Part shown: piece after piece, positions 7,534 to 16,743 of the stretch | How positions within the stretch are numbered: position 1 is the first letter of the stretch | Layout: each line of letters begins with the position of its first letter | NCBI GenBank assembly: GCA_902168185.1 | Contig: CABHOV010000041.1 | Coordinates: 186,001 to 250,000 of the forward strand | DNA from: an uncultured Bacteroides sp. | GTDB taxonomy: Bacteria; Bacteroidota; Bacteroidia; Cytophagales; Cyclobacteriaceae | Length of the DNA stretch: 64,000 bases | Direction of reading: 5' to 3' | Notes under the pieces: model-generated | What the model was told of the DNA's origin: nothing | Databases searched by the model: none | What the model saw: only the letters and a program-made list of their open reading frames with translations | Made by a program: the position numbers and the translations under genes

Positions 7534-9657
7534 ATGGCCTCCGGTAAACGTTTAAAGATTGCATTGGTCGGGAATCCGAATTCGGGCAAATCATCGTTGT
7601 TTAATTACCTTACTGGTCTCAATCAAAAGATAGGAAACTTTCCAGGTGTTACGGTTGAAAAAAAGACTGGTGCCTGCTCGCTTCTTGATGGCAGCGTTGT
7701 AGAGATTGTTGACTTCCCCGGCATCTATAGTATATATCCACGAAGTCTGGATGAGCAAATTGTTTCTGAAGTATTGCTTGACCATCATTCTTCCGCTACA
7801 CCCGATAAAATTGTTGTTGTTGCTGACGCCACAAATTTAAAACGCGGCTTACTGCTATTGACGCAAGTAATAGATATAGGCTTGCCAACGATACTGGTGT
7901 TAAACATGATGGACCTCGTAGCAAAGGCCGGCATCAGTTACGATCTTCAACTACTTTCTAAAAAACTGGGCGTTCCGGTTGTGCCTATCAACGCACGCAA
8001 TGGCATTGGTATAAATGAATTAAAAACTCAATTGGCAGCAACGTTGCCAGTGTCTGATAAAACAATTTTTTCTATCTGGGATGATGCAAAGGCCCCTGTG
8101 AAACAACTTCGCGATCGTGTAGGAATCGACAATGATTACGAAGCATATTTATTTCTCGAGCAGCCTCAGTCACTTGGGTTCCTGAATTCAGAGCGGAGAA
8201 ATATTGTTGATCAGATCAGAACAGAATATAAATTTTTCCCCGGTAAATTTCAGGGCGCTGAAACGATCCATCGCTATAGCTTCATTCAAGATTTGCTGAA
8301 TGAAATTACACTGAAGGCCTCCCTTGATCAATCCTGGAAAAAAAGGTCCCGTCAACTTGATCATATACTCACGCACAAAGTGTGGGGCTATCTTATATTC
8401 TTCGGAATACTCTTCCTTATTTTCCAGGCGATCTTTGCGTGGGCCACGGTGCCTATGGATTTTATCGATGGTGCATTTGCTAATCTCAGTCGATACGTAA
8501 ATTCTGCATTACCCAAAGGGCCACTCACAAGTCTTTTAGCAGAAGGTGTTATTCCCGGACTTGGTGGAATTATAATTTTCGTTCCGCAGATCGCTATTCT
8601 CTTTGCTTTCATTTCCGCATTGGAGGAGTCTGGCTATATGGCACGCGTTGTTTTCCTGATGGATAAAATGATGCGCAAATTTGGTTTGAACGGGAAGAGT
8701 GTCGTTCCACTAATGTCAGGTGTAGCGTGCGCTATACCAGCCATCATGGCTACTCGCACAATTGACAATTGGAAGGAGCGTACCATTACTATAATGGTAA
8801 CACCATTGATGAGTTGCTCTGCGCGATTACCAATCTTCACAATTCTGATTGCACTCATCGTACCCGATCAAAAAACACTTGGATTCTTTAACCTGCAAGG
8901 TCTCGCACTTATGGGACTATACTTGCTTGGCTTTGTTGCTGCGATGGGATCAGCATGGGTAATGAAACTAATCATCAATGTAAAGGAACGGAGTTATCTG
9001 ATGATGGAACTCCCTACCTATAGAATTCCTAAATGGTCGAATGTAGGCTTTACTATTCTTGAAAAAACGAAAGCATTTGTGTTGGAGGCTGGTAAAGTAA
9101 TTATGGCCATCACAATCATACTATGGGTACTGGGAAGTTACGGTCCCGGTGATAGAATGAGTAAAGCAGAAGAAGTGGTGCAGGAGCAAACAAAGAATAT
9201 GCGACTGACTGAAGAGGGCATGGCTGATCGTATTGCTGCTTACAAACTCGAGAATTCATATGCGGGTATAATCGGGAAAGCTATAGAGCCAGCGATTAAA
9301 CCTCTGGGTTATGATTGGAAAATAGGTATAGCATTGATCACATCGTTCGCAGCACGTGAAGTGTTTGTAGGTACAATAGCAACCATCTATAGCATTGGAA
9401 GTGTGAAGGAAGATGATGAGACTACAATCAAAGCCCGCATGAAAGAAGAGATCAATCCGGATACCGGAGGTCCACGCTTTACACCGGCTGTAGGATTTTC
9501 ACTTCTGGTCTTTTATACATTTGCCATGCAATGTATGAGTACACTCGCAGTGGTATACCGTGAAACGCACGGCTGGAAATGGCCGATGATTCAACTGGTT
9601 TATATGACCGTGCTGGCCTACGTATCTGCGCTCGCAGTCTACCAAATTCTTTCGTAA
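7534..9657 (+). CDS. feoB: FeoB ferrous iron transporter
   Basis: This 707-residue inner-membrane protein imports Fe(II). The N-terminal G-protein domain shows G1 GNPNSGKS (13-20), G2 GVT (38-40), G3 DFPG (60-63) and G4 NMMD (124-127). A helical regulatory domain follows to about residue 265. The membrane part contains the two Gate-type repeats, with PGLGGIIIFVPQIAILFAF, MSGVACAIPAIMATRTI and, near the C-terminus, LITSFAAREVFVGTIATIY. The length is normal. It is the second gene of the feoAB operon and should share the iron-responsive control suggested by the upstream palindrome. Confidence 0.97.
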   Translation: MASGKRLKIALVGNPNSGKSSLFNYLTGLNQKIGNFPGVTVEKKTGACSLLDGSVVEIVDFPGIYSIYPRSLDEQIVSEVLLDHHSSATPDKIVVVADATNLKRGLLLLTQVIDIGLPTILVLNMMDLVAKAGISYDLQLLSKKLGVPVVPINARNGIGINELKTQLAATLPVSDKTIFSIWDDAKAPVKQLRDRVGIDNDYEAYLFLEQPQSLGFLNSERRNIVDQIRTEYKFFPGKFQGAETIHRYSFIQDLLNEITLKASLDQSWKKRSRQLDHILTHKVWGYLIFFGILFLIFQAIFAWATVPMDFIDGAFANLSRYVNSALPKGPLTSLLAEGVIPGLGGIIIFVPQIAILFAFISALEESGYMARVVFLMDKMMRKFGLNGKSVVPLMSGVACAIPAIMATRTIDNWKERTITIMVTPLMSCSARLPIFTILIALIVPDQKTLGFFNLQGLALMGLYLLGFVAAMGSAWVMKLIINVKERSYLMMELPTYRIPKWSNVGFTILEKTKAFVLEAGKVIMAITIILWVLGSYGPGDRMSKAEEVVQEQTKNMRLTEEGMADRIAAYKLENSYAGIIGKAIEPAIKPLGYDWKIGIALITSFAAREVFVGTIATIYSIGSVKEDDETTIKARMKEEINPDTGGPRFTPAVGFSLLVFYTFAMQCMSTLAVVYRETHGWKWPMIQLVYMTVLAYVSALAVYQILS

Positions 9658-9729
9658 CCGATATTTTATCGACAACCGTTCTGAATTGTGACCTCATAAT
9701 TCATAACTTACGCATGTCAATACTCTTTC

Positions 9730-10110
9730 ATGAATAAGAATTATCAACTCGGCTTGCTATATCTTGTTAAACTGCTGATCGATGCAGACGGGATTGCTGA
9801 TGAAAGAGAATTGGAGGCTTTGCGCATGATAAAAAAACATGAGCAGATATCAGATGATGTCTTCCGTGAATTCGAAGATGCGTTGCAACAATTTAACGAA
9901 CGCAAAGTGTATGATACCGGTATCACGCTCATCAATGCTTGTAGCCAGGAAGAAAAGCTGAAAGTATTTGCAACGCTCTACAGACTTTCAGAAGCCGATG
10001 GCCGCGTTCATGTTAAGGAAATAAAATTATTACTATACTCCATTAAAACAGCCGGAATGGAATTCGATGATGTAGTAAATTACGCCCGGTCTTTACCTTC
10101 TATCTTTTAA
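9730..10110 (+). CDS. TerB-like helical protein
   Basis: The 126-residue, probably cytoplasmic, all-helical protein has the TerB signature of paired acidic helices: LVKLLIDADGIADERELEAL near residues 12-31, and LYRLSEADGRVHVKEIKLLL near 82-101. In TerB these (D/E)xDG loops coordinate metal ions. TerB-like proteins occur with tellurite-resistance and envelope stress modules, but the function of single copies is unknown. The gene ends 14 bases before the HEAT/cyclophilin lipoprotein, so the two are probably an operon. Other TerB/LETM1/TerC-type genes lie at 13.8, 15.2 and 51.5 kb. Confidence 0.75.
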   Translation: MNKNYQLGLLYLVKLLIDADGIADERELEALRMIKKHEQISDDVFREFEDALQQFNERKVYDTGITLINACSQEEKLKVFATLYRLSEADGRVHVKEIKLLLYSIKTAGMEFDDVVNYARSLPSIF

Positions 10111-10124
10111 TTTCCATTGATACT

Positions 10125-12044
10125 ATGATAAGAATTGTTGCATCAGGTATAGCTCTTTCCCTGATCATGTCTGTTTTGATTTCCTGTACGAAACCAAAAC
10201 AATCCATCAACAAATTTTCAGATACAGTTTTCGTTAAGATTGCAGATTTTCAGGATCGAAGATTATCAGACAGCCTATATATATACTTTAAAAATGAAAA
10301 TGCAGCGTATCGAAAAGATGCTGCACTTGCTTTCGCTTCTATCCAGGACACGACCGCTATAGATGTACTTCAGGAAGTATTGTTGAACGATACAGATTCT
10401 TTGGTGCGACAAGCAGCAGCCTATGCGTTGGGTCAGACTAAAAGCAATAGGAGTGCCATTGCACTTGCCGCAGCCCTTAAAAAGGAGAAGCTTAGTTTTA
10501 TTCTTAGAGAAATATTGGAGGCCTATGGGAAGGTGACCTCGCGTTGGGACTTGACAGTAACTCCTAAAGATTCTATCGTAACAGAAGGGTTATCATTGTC
10601 ATTTTATCGTTCTGGTCTTAAGAAAACAATTGATAGTACATTTCATAAAAGAGCATCCGAACTTTTACAGAAACCAAACACAGAACCGACACGACTTGCT
10701 GCGGCCCACTATTTTGCCAGAGGTGCGAAAGGATTTGATAAGTATGAGAAAGCAATACTCTATGCTGCACGGTATGATCTCTCATCTGACGTACGGATGG
10801 CCTCTGCATTGGCGCTCGGAAAAATCAAGTCCGATTCATCACGAGTAAATCTTGAATATATCGTGAAGAGTGATGTCGATTACCGCATTCGTGTAAATGC
10901 AATTCGCGCACTTCAAAGTTTTCCTTTCGCAAAGACTAAAGCCACGCTGTTAAATACATTAACGGATGATCAAGTAAATATACCTGTAACAACATCGGAA
11001 GTAATAAAAGAGGTTCTCACAAAAGATGATTGGAAGGAAGTCGCATCTATCGCGAAGGTTGCATCCAATCCACGTGTGCAGGCAAACCTATATGAAGCCG
11101 CGCTGCGCGTAAGTGATGATAAAGCGCTTGCAGAAGAAATTGCCAATCAGGTTAAGTCTGCTTCAAATCCTTACAAGAAGTCAGCATTTCTATCAGCCCT
11201 TCAACAATCGGTTATGATGTATGGATTTGTAGAAGAGCAATTGTTTGCAGCGGACACACCCGTTGTTAAATTATCTGCAGCGGCAGCATTGGTGGCCATG
11301 AACTACCATAAAGATTTCAAGCCCTCTTTGCAAAAAAATTTTTCTGATATATATATAAAGGCTTTACAAACCGGTGATGCAGCAGTTATAGGAACTATAG
11401 CGGGCGCGTTGATGGATTCAACATTACGATATAAAAGTATAATCAACGATTATACATTTCTGTACGATGCAAAAAAACAATTAAGCCTCCCAAAGGATAA
11501 CGAAGCATTGCAAACTTTGGAAGCCGCTATAGCATTCTTCGAAGGCAAGAAAAATTCTCCTCCTGTTCAGAATGAATTCAATCATCCGATCGATTGGAAG
11601 CTTGTAAAGTCCATTCCGAAAAATCAGAAAGTAAAGGTGCGTACAACGAAGGGTGATATCATACTGAAACTTTTGGTGGAGGAAGCACCCGGTTCTGTGG
11701 CGAACTTTGTGGCACTGCTCAATCAAAAATATTTTGATCAGAAATTCTTCCATCGTGTGGTTCCTAATTTTGTTGTACAGGCAGGATGTAATCGTGGCGA
11801 TGGATGGGGAAGCGAAGACTACTCGATTCGTTCAGAGTTTTCATTAACAAGGTATAAAACCGGAAGCGTAGGAATGGCGTCTGCGGGAAAAGACACCGAG
11901 GGCACACAGTGGTTCATTACACATTCGCCAACACCACATCTTGATGGCAGGTATACCATATTCGCAGATGTGGAAAGCGGAATGGAAATCGTGCACCTGA
12001 TAGAAGTAGGCGACCAGATTCTGGAAGTGTCTTTCGTTCAGTAA
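10125..12044 (+). CDS. Lipoprotein with HEAT repeats and C-terminal cyclophilin-type peptidyl-prolyl isomerase domain
   Basis: The 639-residue protein starts with a lipoprotein signal (lipobox VLISC, Cys21), so it should be membrane-anchored and face the periplasm. Residues about 50-470 are Ala-rich helical pairs of the HEAT type, such as DSLVRQAAAYALGQTKSNRS and DVRMASALALGKIKSDSSR. Residues about 500-637 are a cyclophilin domain: FFHRVVPNFVVQAG carries the catalytic Arg/Phe region, and GTQWFITHSPTPHLDGRYTI the substrate pocket. It should therefore speed proline isomerisation during folding of exported proteins, with the HEAT scaffold choosing partners; the scaffold role is inferred. The upstream gene is TerB-like, 14 bases away. 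Confidence 0.88.
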   Translation: MIRIVASGIALSLIMSVLISCTKPKQSINKFSDTVFVKIADFQDRRLSDSLYIYFKNENAAYRKDAALAFASIQDTTAIDVLQEVLLNDTDSLVRQAAAYALGQTKSNRSAIALAAALKKEKLSFILREILEAYGKVTSRWDLTVTPKDSIVTEGLSLSFYRSGLKKTIDSTFHKRASELLQKPNTEPTRLAAAHYFARGAKGFDKYEKAILYAARYDLSSDVRMASALALGKIKSDSSRVNLEYIVKSDVDYRIRVNAIRALQSFPFAKTKATLLNTLTDDQVNIPVTTSEVIKEVLTKDDWKEVASIAKVASNPRVQANLYEAALRVSDDKALAEEIANQVKSASNPYKKSAFLSALQQSVMMYGFVEEQLFAADTPVVKLSAAAALVAMNYHKDFKPSLQKNFSDIYIKALQTGDAAVIGTIAGALMDSTLRYKSIINDYTFLYDAKKQLSLPKDNEALQTLEAAIAFFEGKKNSPPVQNEFNHPIDWKLVKSIPKNQKVKVRTTKGDIILKLLVEEAPGSVANFVALLNQKYFDQKFFHRVVPNFVVQAGCNRGDGWGSEDYSIRSEFSLTRYKTGSVGMASAGKDTEGTQWFITHSPTPHLDGRYTIFADVESGMEIVHLIEVGDQILEVSFVQ

Positions 12045-12114
12045 TAAATGCCTCTTTGGATTTCTGTGAGGCAAAAAGATATGATTAACTTCGCCTCCAA
12101 AATCAGTATCACCA

Positions 12115-13254
12115 TTGAGCTTTTCTTTTCAACAAAACTTTAAACTTGGTGTTCTCGGTGGAGGACAGCTGGGCCGGATGCTTATTCAATCCGGAATAGA
12201 TTTCAATATTCCTTTTTCAATTCTTGATCCGGATGAGCATGCGCCTTGCTCAACACTTGCTGAATTCCATCATGGCAAGCTTACAGATTTTGATACCGTG
12301 ATGAAATTTGGCAGCGCATGCGATGTCATTACAATTGAAATTGAAAACGTAAACACAAAGGCACTGAAAGCACTGGTGGGCCAGGGCAAGAAAGTATACC
12401 CACAGCCTGAAGTTATTGAGTTGATTCAGGATAAGAGAATTCAAAAAGCATTTTATCGTGACAACGGTATACCTACTGCCGAATTTATACTGGTTGAAAA
12501 CGCTACTGAAGTAAAACAGAACGCTACATTTTTACCTGCTGTAAACAAGCTAGGGAAAGAAGGATATGATGGTCGCGGTGTACAGATTCTTCGTGAAGAA
12601 AAAGATCTTGCAAAAGCATTTGACGCTCCGGGCCTTCTTGAGAAACTGATCGACTTCGAAAAGGAAATTTCGGTGATCGTTGCCCGCAATGAAGCGGGTG
12701 AAATAAAAACATTTCCGGTAGTTGAAATGGTTTTTCATCCGGTGCACAACCTGGTAGAATATTTATTTGCGCCTGCAGATATATCAAAAGCTATAGCGCA
12801 GGAAGCAGATACTATAGCTTGTAAAATCATCACCACGCTAAACATGGTGGGTATATTAGCGGTCGAAATGTTTGTTACCAAAGATGGTAAAGTACTTGTG
12901 AATGAAATTGCACCACGCCCACACAACAGCGGCCATCAAACTATAGAAGCGAACACTACTTCTCAATACGAACAACATCTTCGTGCCATCCTCAATTTAC
13001 CTCTGGGCGATACAAGTTTACGTATACCGAGCGCTATGGTAAATCTGCTAGGTGAAGCAGATTATTCAGGGTTAGCCAAATACGAAGGCTTTGATGAAGT
13101 TGTAAAGCTTCCAGGAGTACATGTACATTTATACGGTAAACGTTTTACAAAGCCTTTCCGAAAAATGGGACATGTTACAATTGTTGATCACGATATAGAG
13201 CACTTGAAAGAGAAAGCCAACTTCGTAAAAGAAACATTGAAAGTTATAGCCTGA
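12115..13254 (+). CDS. purK: 5-(carboxyamino)imidazole ribonucleotide synthase PurK
   Basis: PurK uses ATP and bicarbonate to carboxylate AIR to N5-CAIR in purine synthesis. The 379-residue protein has the N-terminal [15 protein letters not shown] loop, an ATP-grasp domain ([42 protein letters not shown]) and the usual PurK C-terminus. No ATG fits the N-terminus; the best start is TTG at 12115, nine codons before the conserved KLGVLGGGQ. An upstream in-frame stop at 12082 limits other choices. purE follows 7 bases after the stop, so the two act in sequence from one transcript. Confidence 0.94.
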   Translation: MSFSFQQNFKLGVLGGGQLGRMLIQSGIDFNIPFSILDPDEHAPCSTLAEFHHGKLTDFDTVMKFGSACDVITIEIENVNTKALKALVGQGKKVYPQPEVIELIQDKRIQKAFYRDNGIPTAEFILVENATEVKQNATFLPAVNKLGKEGYDGRGVQILREEKDLAKAFDAPGLLEKLIDFEKEISVIVARNEAGEIKTFPVVEMVFHPVHNLVEYLFAPADISKAIAQEADTIACKIITTLNMVGILAVEMFVTKDGKVLVNEIAPRPHNSGHQTIEANTTSQYEQHLRAILNLPLGDTSLRIPSAMVNLLGEADYSGLAKYEGFDEVVKLPGVHVHLYGKRFTKPFRKMGHVTIVDHDIEHLKEKANFVKETLKVIA

Positions 13255-13261
13255 TATATAT

Positions 13262-13774
13262 ATGAGCAAACCTGTAGTCGGCATTATTATGGGCAGCCAG
13301 TCTGACCTGAGAATTATGAAAGAAGCGGCCGAAGTGTTGGATGAACTTGGTGTTGTATATGAGTTAACCGTTGTATCAGCACATCGTACACCCCTTCGCA
13401 TGGTTGAGTATGCAACGGATGCGCGTAGTCGTGGCCTCCAGGTAATTATAGCAGGCGCTGGTGGCGCGGCACATTTACCCGGTATGGTTGCTTCACTTAC
13501 GTCATTACCCGTAATCGGAGTACCCGTGAAGTCGTCCAATTCAATTGACGGTTGGGATTCTGTGCTCTCAATTTTACAAATGCCCTCAGGTGTTCCCGTT
13601 GCAACGGTAGCGTTAGACGGCGCGCGCAATGCAGGTATTTTGGCGGCTCAGATCATTGGAGCATCCGATCAGGTATTGGCCAGTCGATTGGATGAATTCA
13701 AAAAATCGTTGCAATCAAAGGTGGAAATAGCAGCGAAAAATATTGAAACGAAAGGCTGGAAAAGCGCTTTATAG
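13262..13774 (+). CDS. purE: N5-carboxyaminoimidazole ribonucleotide mutase PurE
   Basis: PurE converts N5-CAIR, the PurK product, to CAIR. The 170-residue protein has the class I motifs [19 protein letters not shown] at the start, [11 protein letters not shown] with the catalytic His, and [19 protein letters not shown] in the substrate loop. The length is typical for the octameric enzyme. The ATG at 13262 follows purK by 7 bases, in the TATATATATG context that recurs in this genome. A 166-codon open frame on the opposite strand here is a shadow of this gene. Confidence 0.96.
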   Translation: MSKPVVGIIMGSQSDLRIMKEAAEVLDELGVVYELTVVSAHRTPLRMVEYATDARSRGLQVIIAGAGGAAHLPGMVASLTSLPVIGVPVKSSNSIDGWDSVLSILQMPSGVPVATVALDGARNAGILAAQIIGASDQVLASRLDEFKKSLQSKVEIAAKNIETKGWKSAL

Positions 13775-13835
13775 GTAGTCTGGTTATTGATTGATTTTTT
13801 TTCTGTAAATTCCGATTGCAGAACTATATCCGGAA

Positions 13836-15104
13836 ATGACCCCCCGCGAAAAAGGTTGGCTTGAAGAGTATCTGAAATTCCGGAAGGAATTGTTACAAGA
13901 TCTCGCTACGGAGACAAAGCGAAAAGCTTCACATCCGGAAAAGTCCCTCTATAGGGTAATTCAACCCACCGGCCTGATGTATGGGCAAATTGTTGGAGAT
14001 ATAAACTTGCCGGGAAGCGAGCATTGGGATGAAAAGGATCGCATGAAGATCCTGCTCGCGGAAAGTCTCATGTGTAGTTCGCTCCTCTTTGAAGATAAAC
14101 CTGTTAATAATCCGGATGATCTTTCCCGTGTATTTTTAAAGACGCTGGAAAGCGTAAGTAACTTTTACAATAATATTTTTCCGGAGCTTTCTATACCTAC
14201 AAAAACGCTCTTCGGTAGGAAGAAGACTGTGATTGAACTTGTCGAGAAAATCCTTGACAAACGCATTGAACACACAAGTACATTTGAAGGAAACTTCTGG
14301 GAGTACTTTTTCCACAATACATTGTTGTTCCTGGATGTATTCATCTTTGGTCAATGGATACACACCAATGCTGATAAAGTAGTAGCGGATTTTTTTCGTT
14401 ATGAGCGCGATGAATTACGATTCTCCATCGTAAAAGTTATAGCCTCTGCTGCACATGCCAATAAGGAAATTGCATTTGAAGAAAAGAGACTGCTGGAATA
14501 TTTTCTGCAGAGCACAGATCTGTCGCACGAACGCAAAAAAGAAGCTGTCCGGATTTTTGAAGAAGGTATAGCAGTTGAAGATATAAATCTTCCTGCGGAG
14601 AATTCGTGGATCTTAAAGAAGTTCTTTCTTGAATTAGCGATTCTTACATTATGGGCAGATAAGAAAGTAGAGCAATCTGAATTGGACTATCTGAAAAGTT
14701 TTTGTCATTACCTGGGCTTTTCTGATGAGGACCTTGAGAATAGTATGATTGCTATAGAAGGATTTGTACTGGAGCATTGGCAACAATTAGAACACCTACA
14801 GAATAAACAAGACTTTCAGCAGGTGAGCGAGCAATTTATAAAGCGTGTAGCACGCGTAGCTGAACGAAATAAAAGTCGTTTGATAAAAGAAATTAACGAG
14901 CGTGAAGATGTACTCAACCTGTTACGAAAAGCCCGGTCCAATGAGCTTACGCTCGATGAGAAAGAGCGAATGCGACTGGAGTTAATTCAAATGATGAAAA
15001 CGCTTCCTACGTTTGTGATCATTGCCCTGCCTCAGAAGTTTTTAACACTTCCGATTTTATTGAAGATTCTGCCGAGAAATTTATTTGCAGAGGGAGTTAA
15101 CTAA
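13836..15104 (+). CDS. LETM1-related protein (biofilm-associated family in Bacteroidota)
   Basis: The 422-residue protein carries at its C-terminus (about 375-415) the LETM1-like stretch LELIQMMKTLPTFVIIALP followed by QKFLTLPILLKILPRNLF, a hydrophobic/basic segment that may touch or cross the membrane. The middle (about 205-310) is helical with TerB-like acidic elements (HANKEIAFEEKRLLEYFLQ, LWADKKVEQSELDYLKSF). Bacteroidota proteins of this build have been named LETM1-related biofilm-associated proteins; the molecular role is unknown. Mitochondrial LETM1 acts in cation/proton exchange, but transfer of that function is not justified. It lies 61 bases after purE. Confidence 0.8.
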   Translation: MTPREKGWLEEYLKFRKELLQDLATETKRKASHPEKSLYRVIQPTGLMYGQIVGDINLPGSEHWDEKDRMKILLAESLMCSSLLFEDKPVNNPDDLSRVFLKTLESVSNFYNNIFPELSIPTKTLFGRKKTVIELVEKILDKRIEHTSTFEGNFWEYFFHNTLLFLDVFIFGQWIHTNADKVVADFFRYERDELRFSIVKVIASAAHANKEIAFEEKRLLEYFLQSTDLSHERKKEAVRIFEEGIAVEDINLPAENSWILKKFFLELAILTLWADKKVEQSELDYLKSFCHYLGFSDEDLENSMIAIEGFVLEHWQQLEHLQNKQDFQQVSEQFIKRVARVAERNKSRLIKEINEREDVLNLLRKARSNELTLDEKERMRLELIQMMKTLPTFVIIALPQKFLTLPILLKILPRNLFAEGVN

Positions 15105-15169
15105 TGAACACGAAGTGTTTCAGCTGTGTATAACTGCTTGTCTTAATTGGAGTAGGTGATGATATATAC

Positions 15170-16153
15170 TTAGTCTTCCTTTTCTTCAACTTCAGCTTTA
15201 CGCGGAACGATAACGGAGAAGATAATGGAAAGTGTAAGTGTAGCGATGATCACTGCAAACGACAGGTAAACGTTCACATCGATATCAAATATTTCCAAAA
15301 GCATTTTTGCGCCAATGAAGAAAAGAATGATGGAAAGTCCTTTTTGTAAAAGATAGAACTTGTCTATAATTCCTGCGAGTAAGAAGAACATAGCACGCAG
15401 TCCCATTACAGCAAAGATGTTGGAGGTATAGATCAAAAATTCATTCTGCGTAATAGCAAATGCAGCAGGTATTGAATCAACAGCAAAGATCAAGTCAGTA
15501 GTTTCAATCAGAATAATCACCAGGAAAAGAGGCGTAAACATAAGTTTACCGGCTTCTCTCACCACGAACATTCCTCCATGATCATCTTTCGTTACCGGAA
15601 GATACTTGCGACTTAATTTCATGATCGGATTTTTCTCCGGTTCAATCTTCTCGTCACCGTCTTCAAAGTAAATGCGGATACCGGAGTAGAGCAGGAATAC
15701 ACCGAATATGTAAAGGATCCAATGAAACTTATGGATGAAGTATGCACCTACGAAAATGAAAAATCCGCGGAACACAATGGCTCCTAAAATTCCCCAGAAA
15801 AGTGTTTTATGATAGTACTCTTCCTTTACCTGAAAATATTTCAGGATCAAAAGAATTACAAAGATGTTATCAACCGATAAAGCATACTCGGTGAGGTATG
15901 CTGAGAAATATTCTACTGCACCTTCCGCTCCGCTATCATCATACTTATATATGAAAAAGCCGAACATCGTAGATATCAACACCCAGAAAATGGATTGATA
16001 CAACGCAGATTTTGTAGAAATTTTATGAGCCTGTTTATGAAATAAACCCAGGTCAAGCACCAGAAACAGAAGAATAATGACAGCGAAGACGCCAAAAAGA
16101 ATAGTCTCCCGTTCACTCTGGTTTCTGAAAAGGGAGAAGAGGAGTATGTTCAT
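15170..16153 (-). CDS. TerC-family integral membrane protein
   Basis: From the ATG at 16153 the protein is 327 residues; a TTG four codons upstream is less likely. It has about eight or nine membrane helices. TerC hallmarks are FSAYLTEYALSVDNIFVILLIL, containing the conserved Asp in a membrane helix, and ILIETTDLIFAVDSIPAAFAI, its second-half counterpart. TerC/Alx proteins are linked to metal (Mn) handling and to metal loading of secreted enzymes; tellurite resistance is only one context. The upstream leader (16154-16260) holds a TATATTTG -7-like element on the minus strand and a small TCACAT...ATGTGA dyad. I see no yybP-ykoY riboswitch signature. Confidence 0.92.
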   Translation of the reverse strand: MNILLFSLFRNQSERETILFGVFAVIILLFLVLDLGLFHKQAHKISTKSALYQSIFWVLISTMFGFFIYKYDDSGAEGAVEYFSAYLTEYALSVDNIFVILLILKYFQVKEEYYHKTLFWGILGAIVFRGFFIFVGAYFIHKFHWILYIFGVFLLYSGIRIYFEDGDEKIEPEKNPIMKLSRKYLPVTKDDHGGMFVVREAGKLMFTPLFLVIILIETTDLIFAVDSIPAAFAITQNEFLIYTSNIFAVMGLRAMFFLLAGIIDKFYLLQKGLSIILFFIGAKMLLEIFDIDVNVYLSFAVIIATLTLSIIFSVIVPRKAEVEEKED

Positions 16154-16246
16154 CAATGATGACAAGGGGGGTTCTTTCAGTTAATGATTAAAAGCCTATA
16201 AACATTAAAAAATCACATTCTTGGAAACATGTGAATGCCAAAACTA

Positions 16247-16254
16247 CAAATATA
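16247..16254 (-). promoter_or_regulatory. Candidate -7 promoter element of the terC gene
   Basis: The minus strand reads TATATTTG, an exact TAnnTTTG match about 95 bases upstream of the TerC ATG. The nearest TTG is not at the usual -33 spacing, so support is partial. A dyad TCACAT-N10-ATGTGA sits just downstream at about 16213-16234. Confidence 0.35.
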
Positions 16255-16320
16255 TTTCAATCTCAAAAACTCCGCATTCGATTTATACGAAGTCAATCTC
16301 GAAAAATAGCAGATTAATTT

Positions 16321-16743
16321 TTATTGAGAGCAGCGTTCGCAGATACCTTGGATTAAAAGATTGACTTCGCTGGCCCGGTAGCCCTTGGGTAATTTAACAA
16401 CGGGGACCTCAATTTCGAGGCAATTAGTTTGTCCGCAGCTAGTGCATTTAAAATGTACGTGGTCGTGATGATGTCCCGTTTTGCTGCAAGCATCATTGCA
16501 GAGAGCATATTTTAAACTTCCTTCGTCATCCAGGACTTTATGAATGAGTCCTTTGTCAAGAAAAGTTTTTAGTGTCCTATAAACCGTTACCCGGTCAAGC
16601 TCATTATTGATTTCTTTTTCAATGTCCCCATGTGAAAGGGCATAATCCTTATTCAAAAAAAGATGAAGGATCTCCTGGCGGCTGGGAGTGGAGCGCAACC
16701 GGAATGTTTTCAGTAAACGATCGGAAGGAGCATTCATGATCAT
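16321..16743 (-). CDS. Fur-family metal-responsive transcriptional regulator
   Basis: The 140-residue protein has the Fur winged helix (LRSTPSRQEILHLFL, ALSHGDIEKEI, DRVTVYRTLKTFLDKGLIHKV), a His-rich regulatory metal site (HHHDHVHF, 91-98) and the structural zinc site C100/C103 (CTSCG) with C135/C138 (CERC). It should bind DNA as a dimer when loaded with metal. Iron, zinc or peroxide sensing cannot be told apart here. Its ATG overlaps the stop of the ABC exporter in an ATGA arrangement, implying translational coupling. An in-frame ATG two codons later is an alternative start. Confidence 0.93.
   Translation of the reverse strand: MIMNAPSDRLLKTFRLRSTPSRQEILHLFLNKDYALSHGDIEKEINNELDRVTVYRTLKTFLDKGLIHKVLDDEGSLKYALCNDACSKTGHHHDHVHFKCTSCGQTNCLEIEVPVVKLPKGYRASEVNLLIQGICERCSQ

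Noticed and set aside
13129-13629. 166-codon minus-strand open frame
   Set aside because: It lies opposite purK/purE, whose products are clearly recognised, and its translation resembles no protein. It is a shadow of purE codon use.
16154-16260. Manganese (yybP-ykoY) riboswitch before terC
   Set aside because: TerC genes sometimes have one, but the conserved paired loops are not visible in this 100-base leader; only a small dyad is present.
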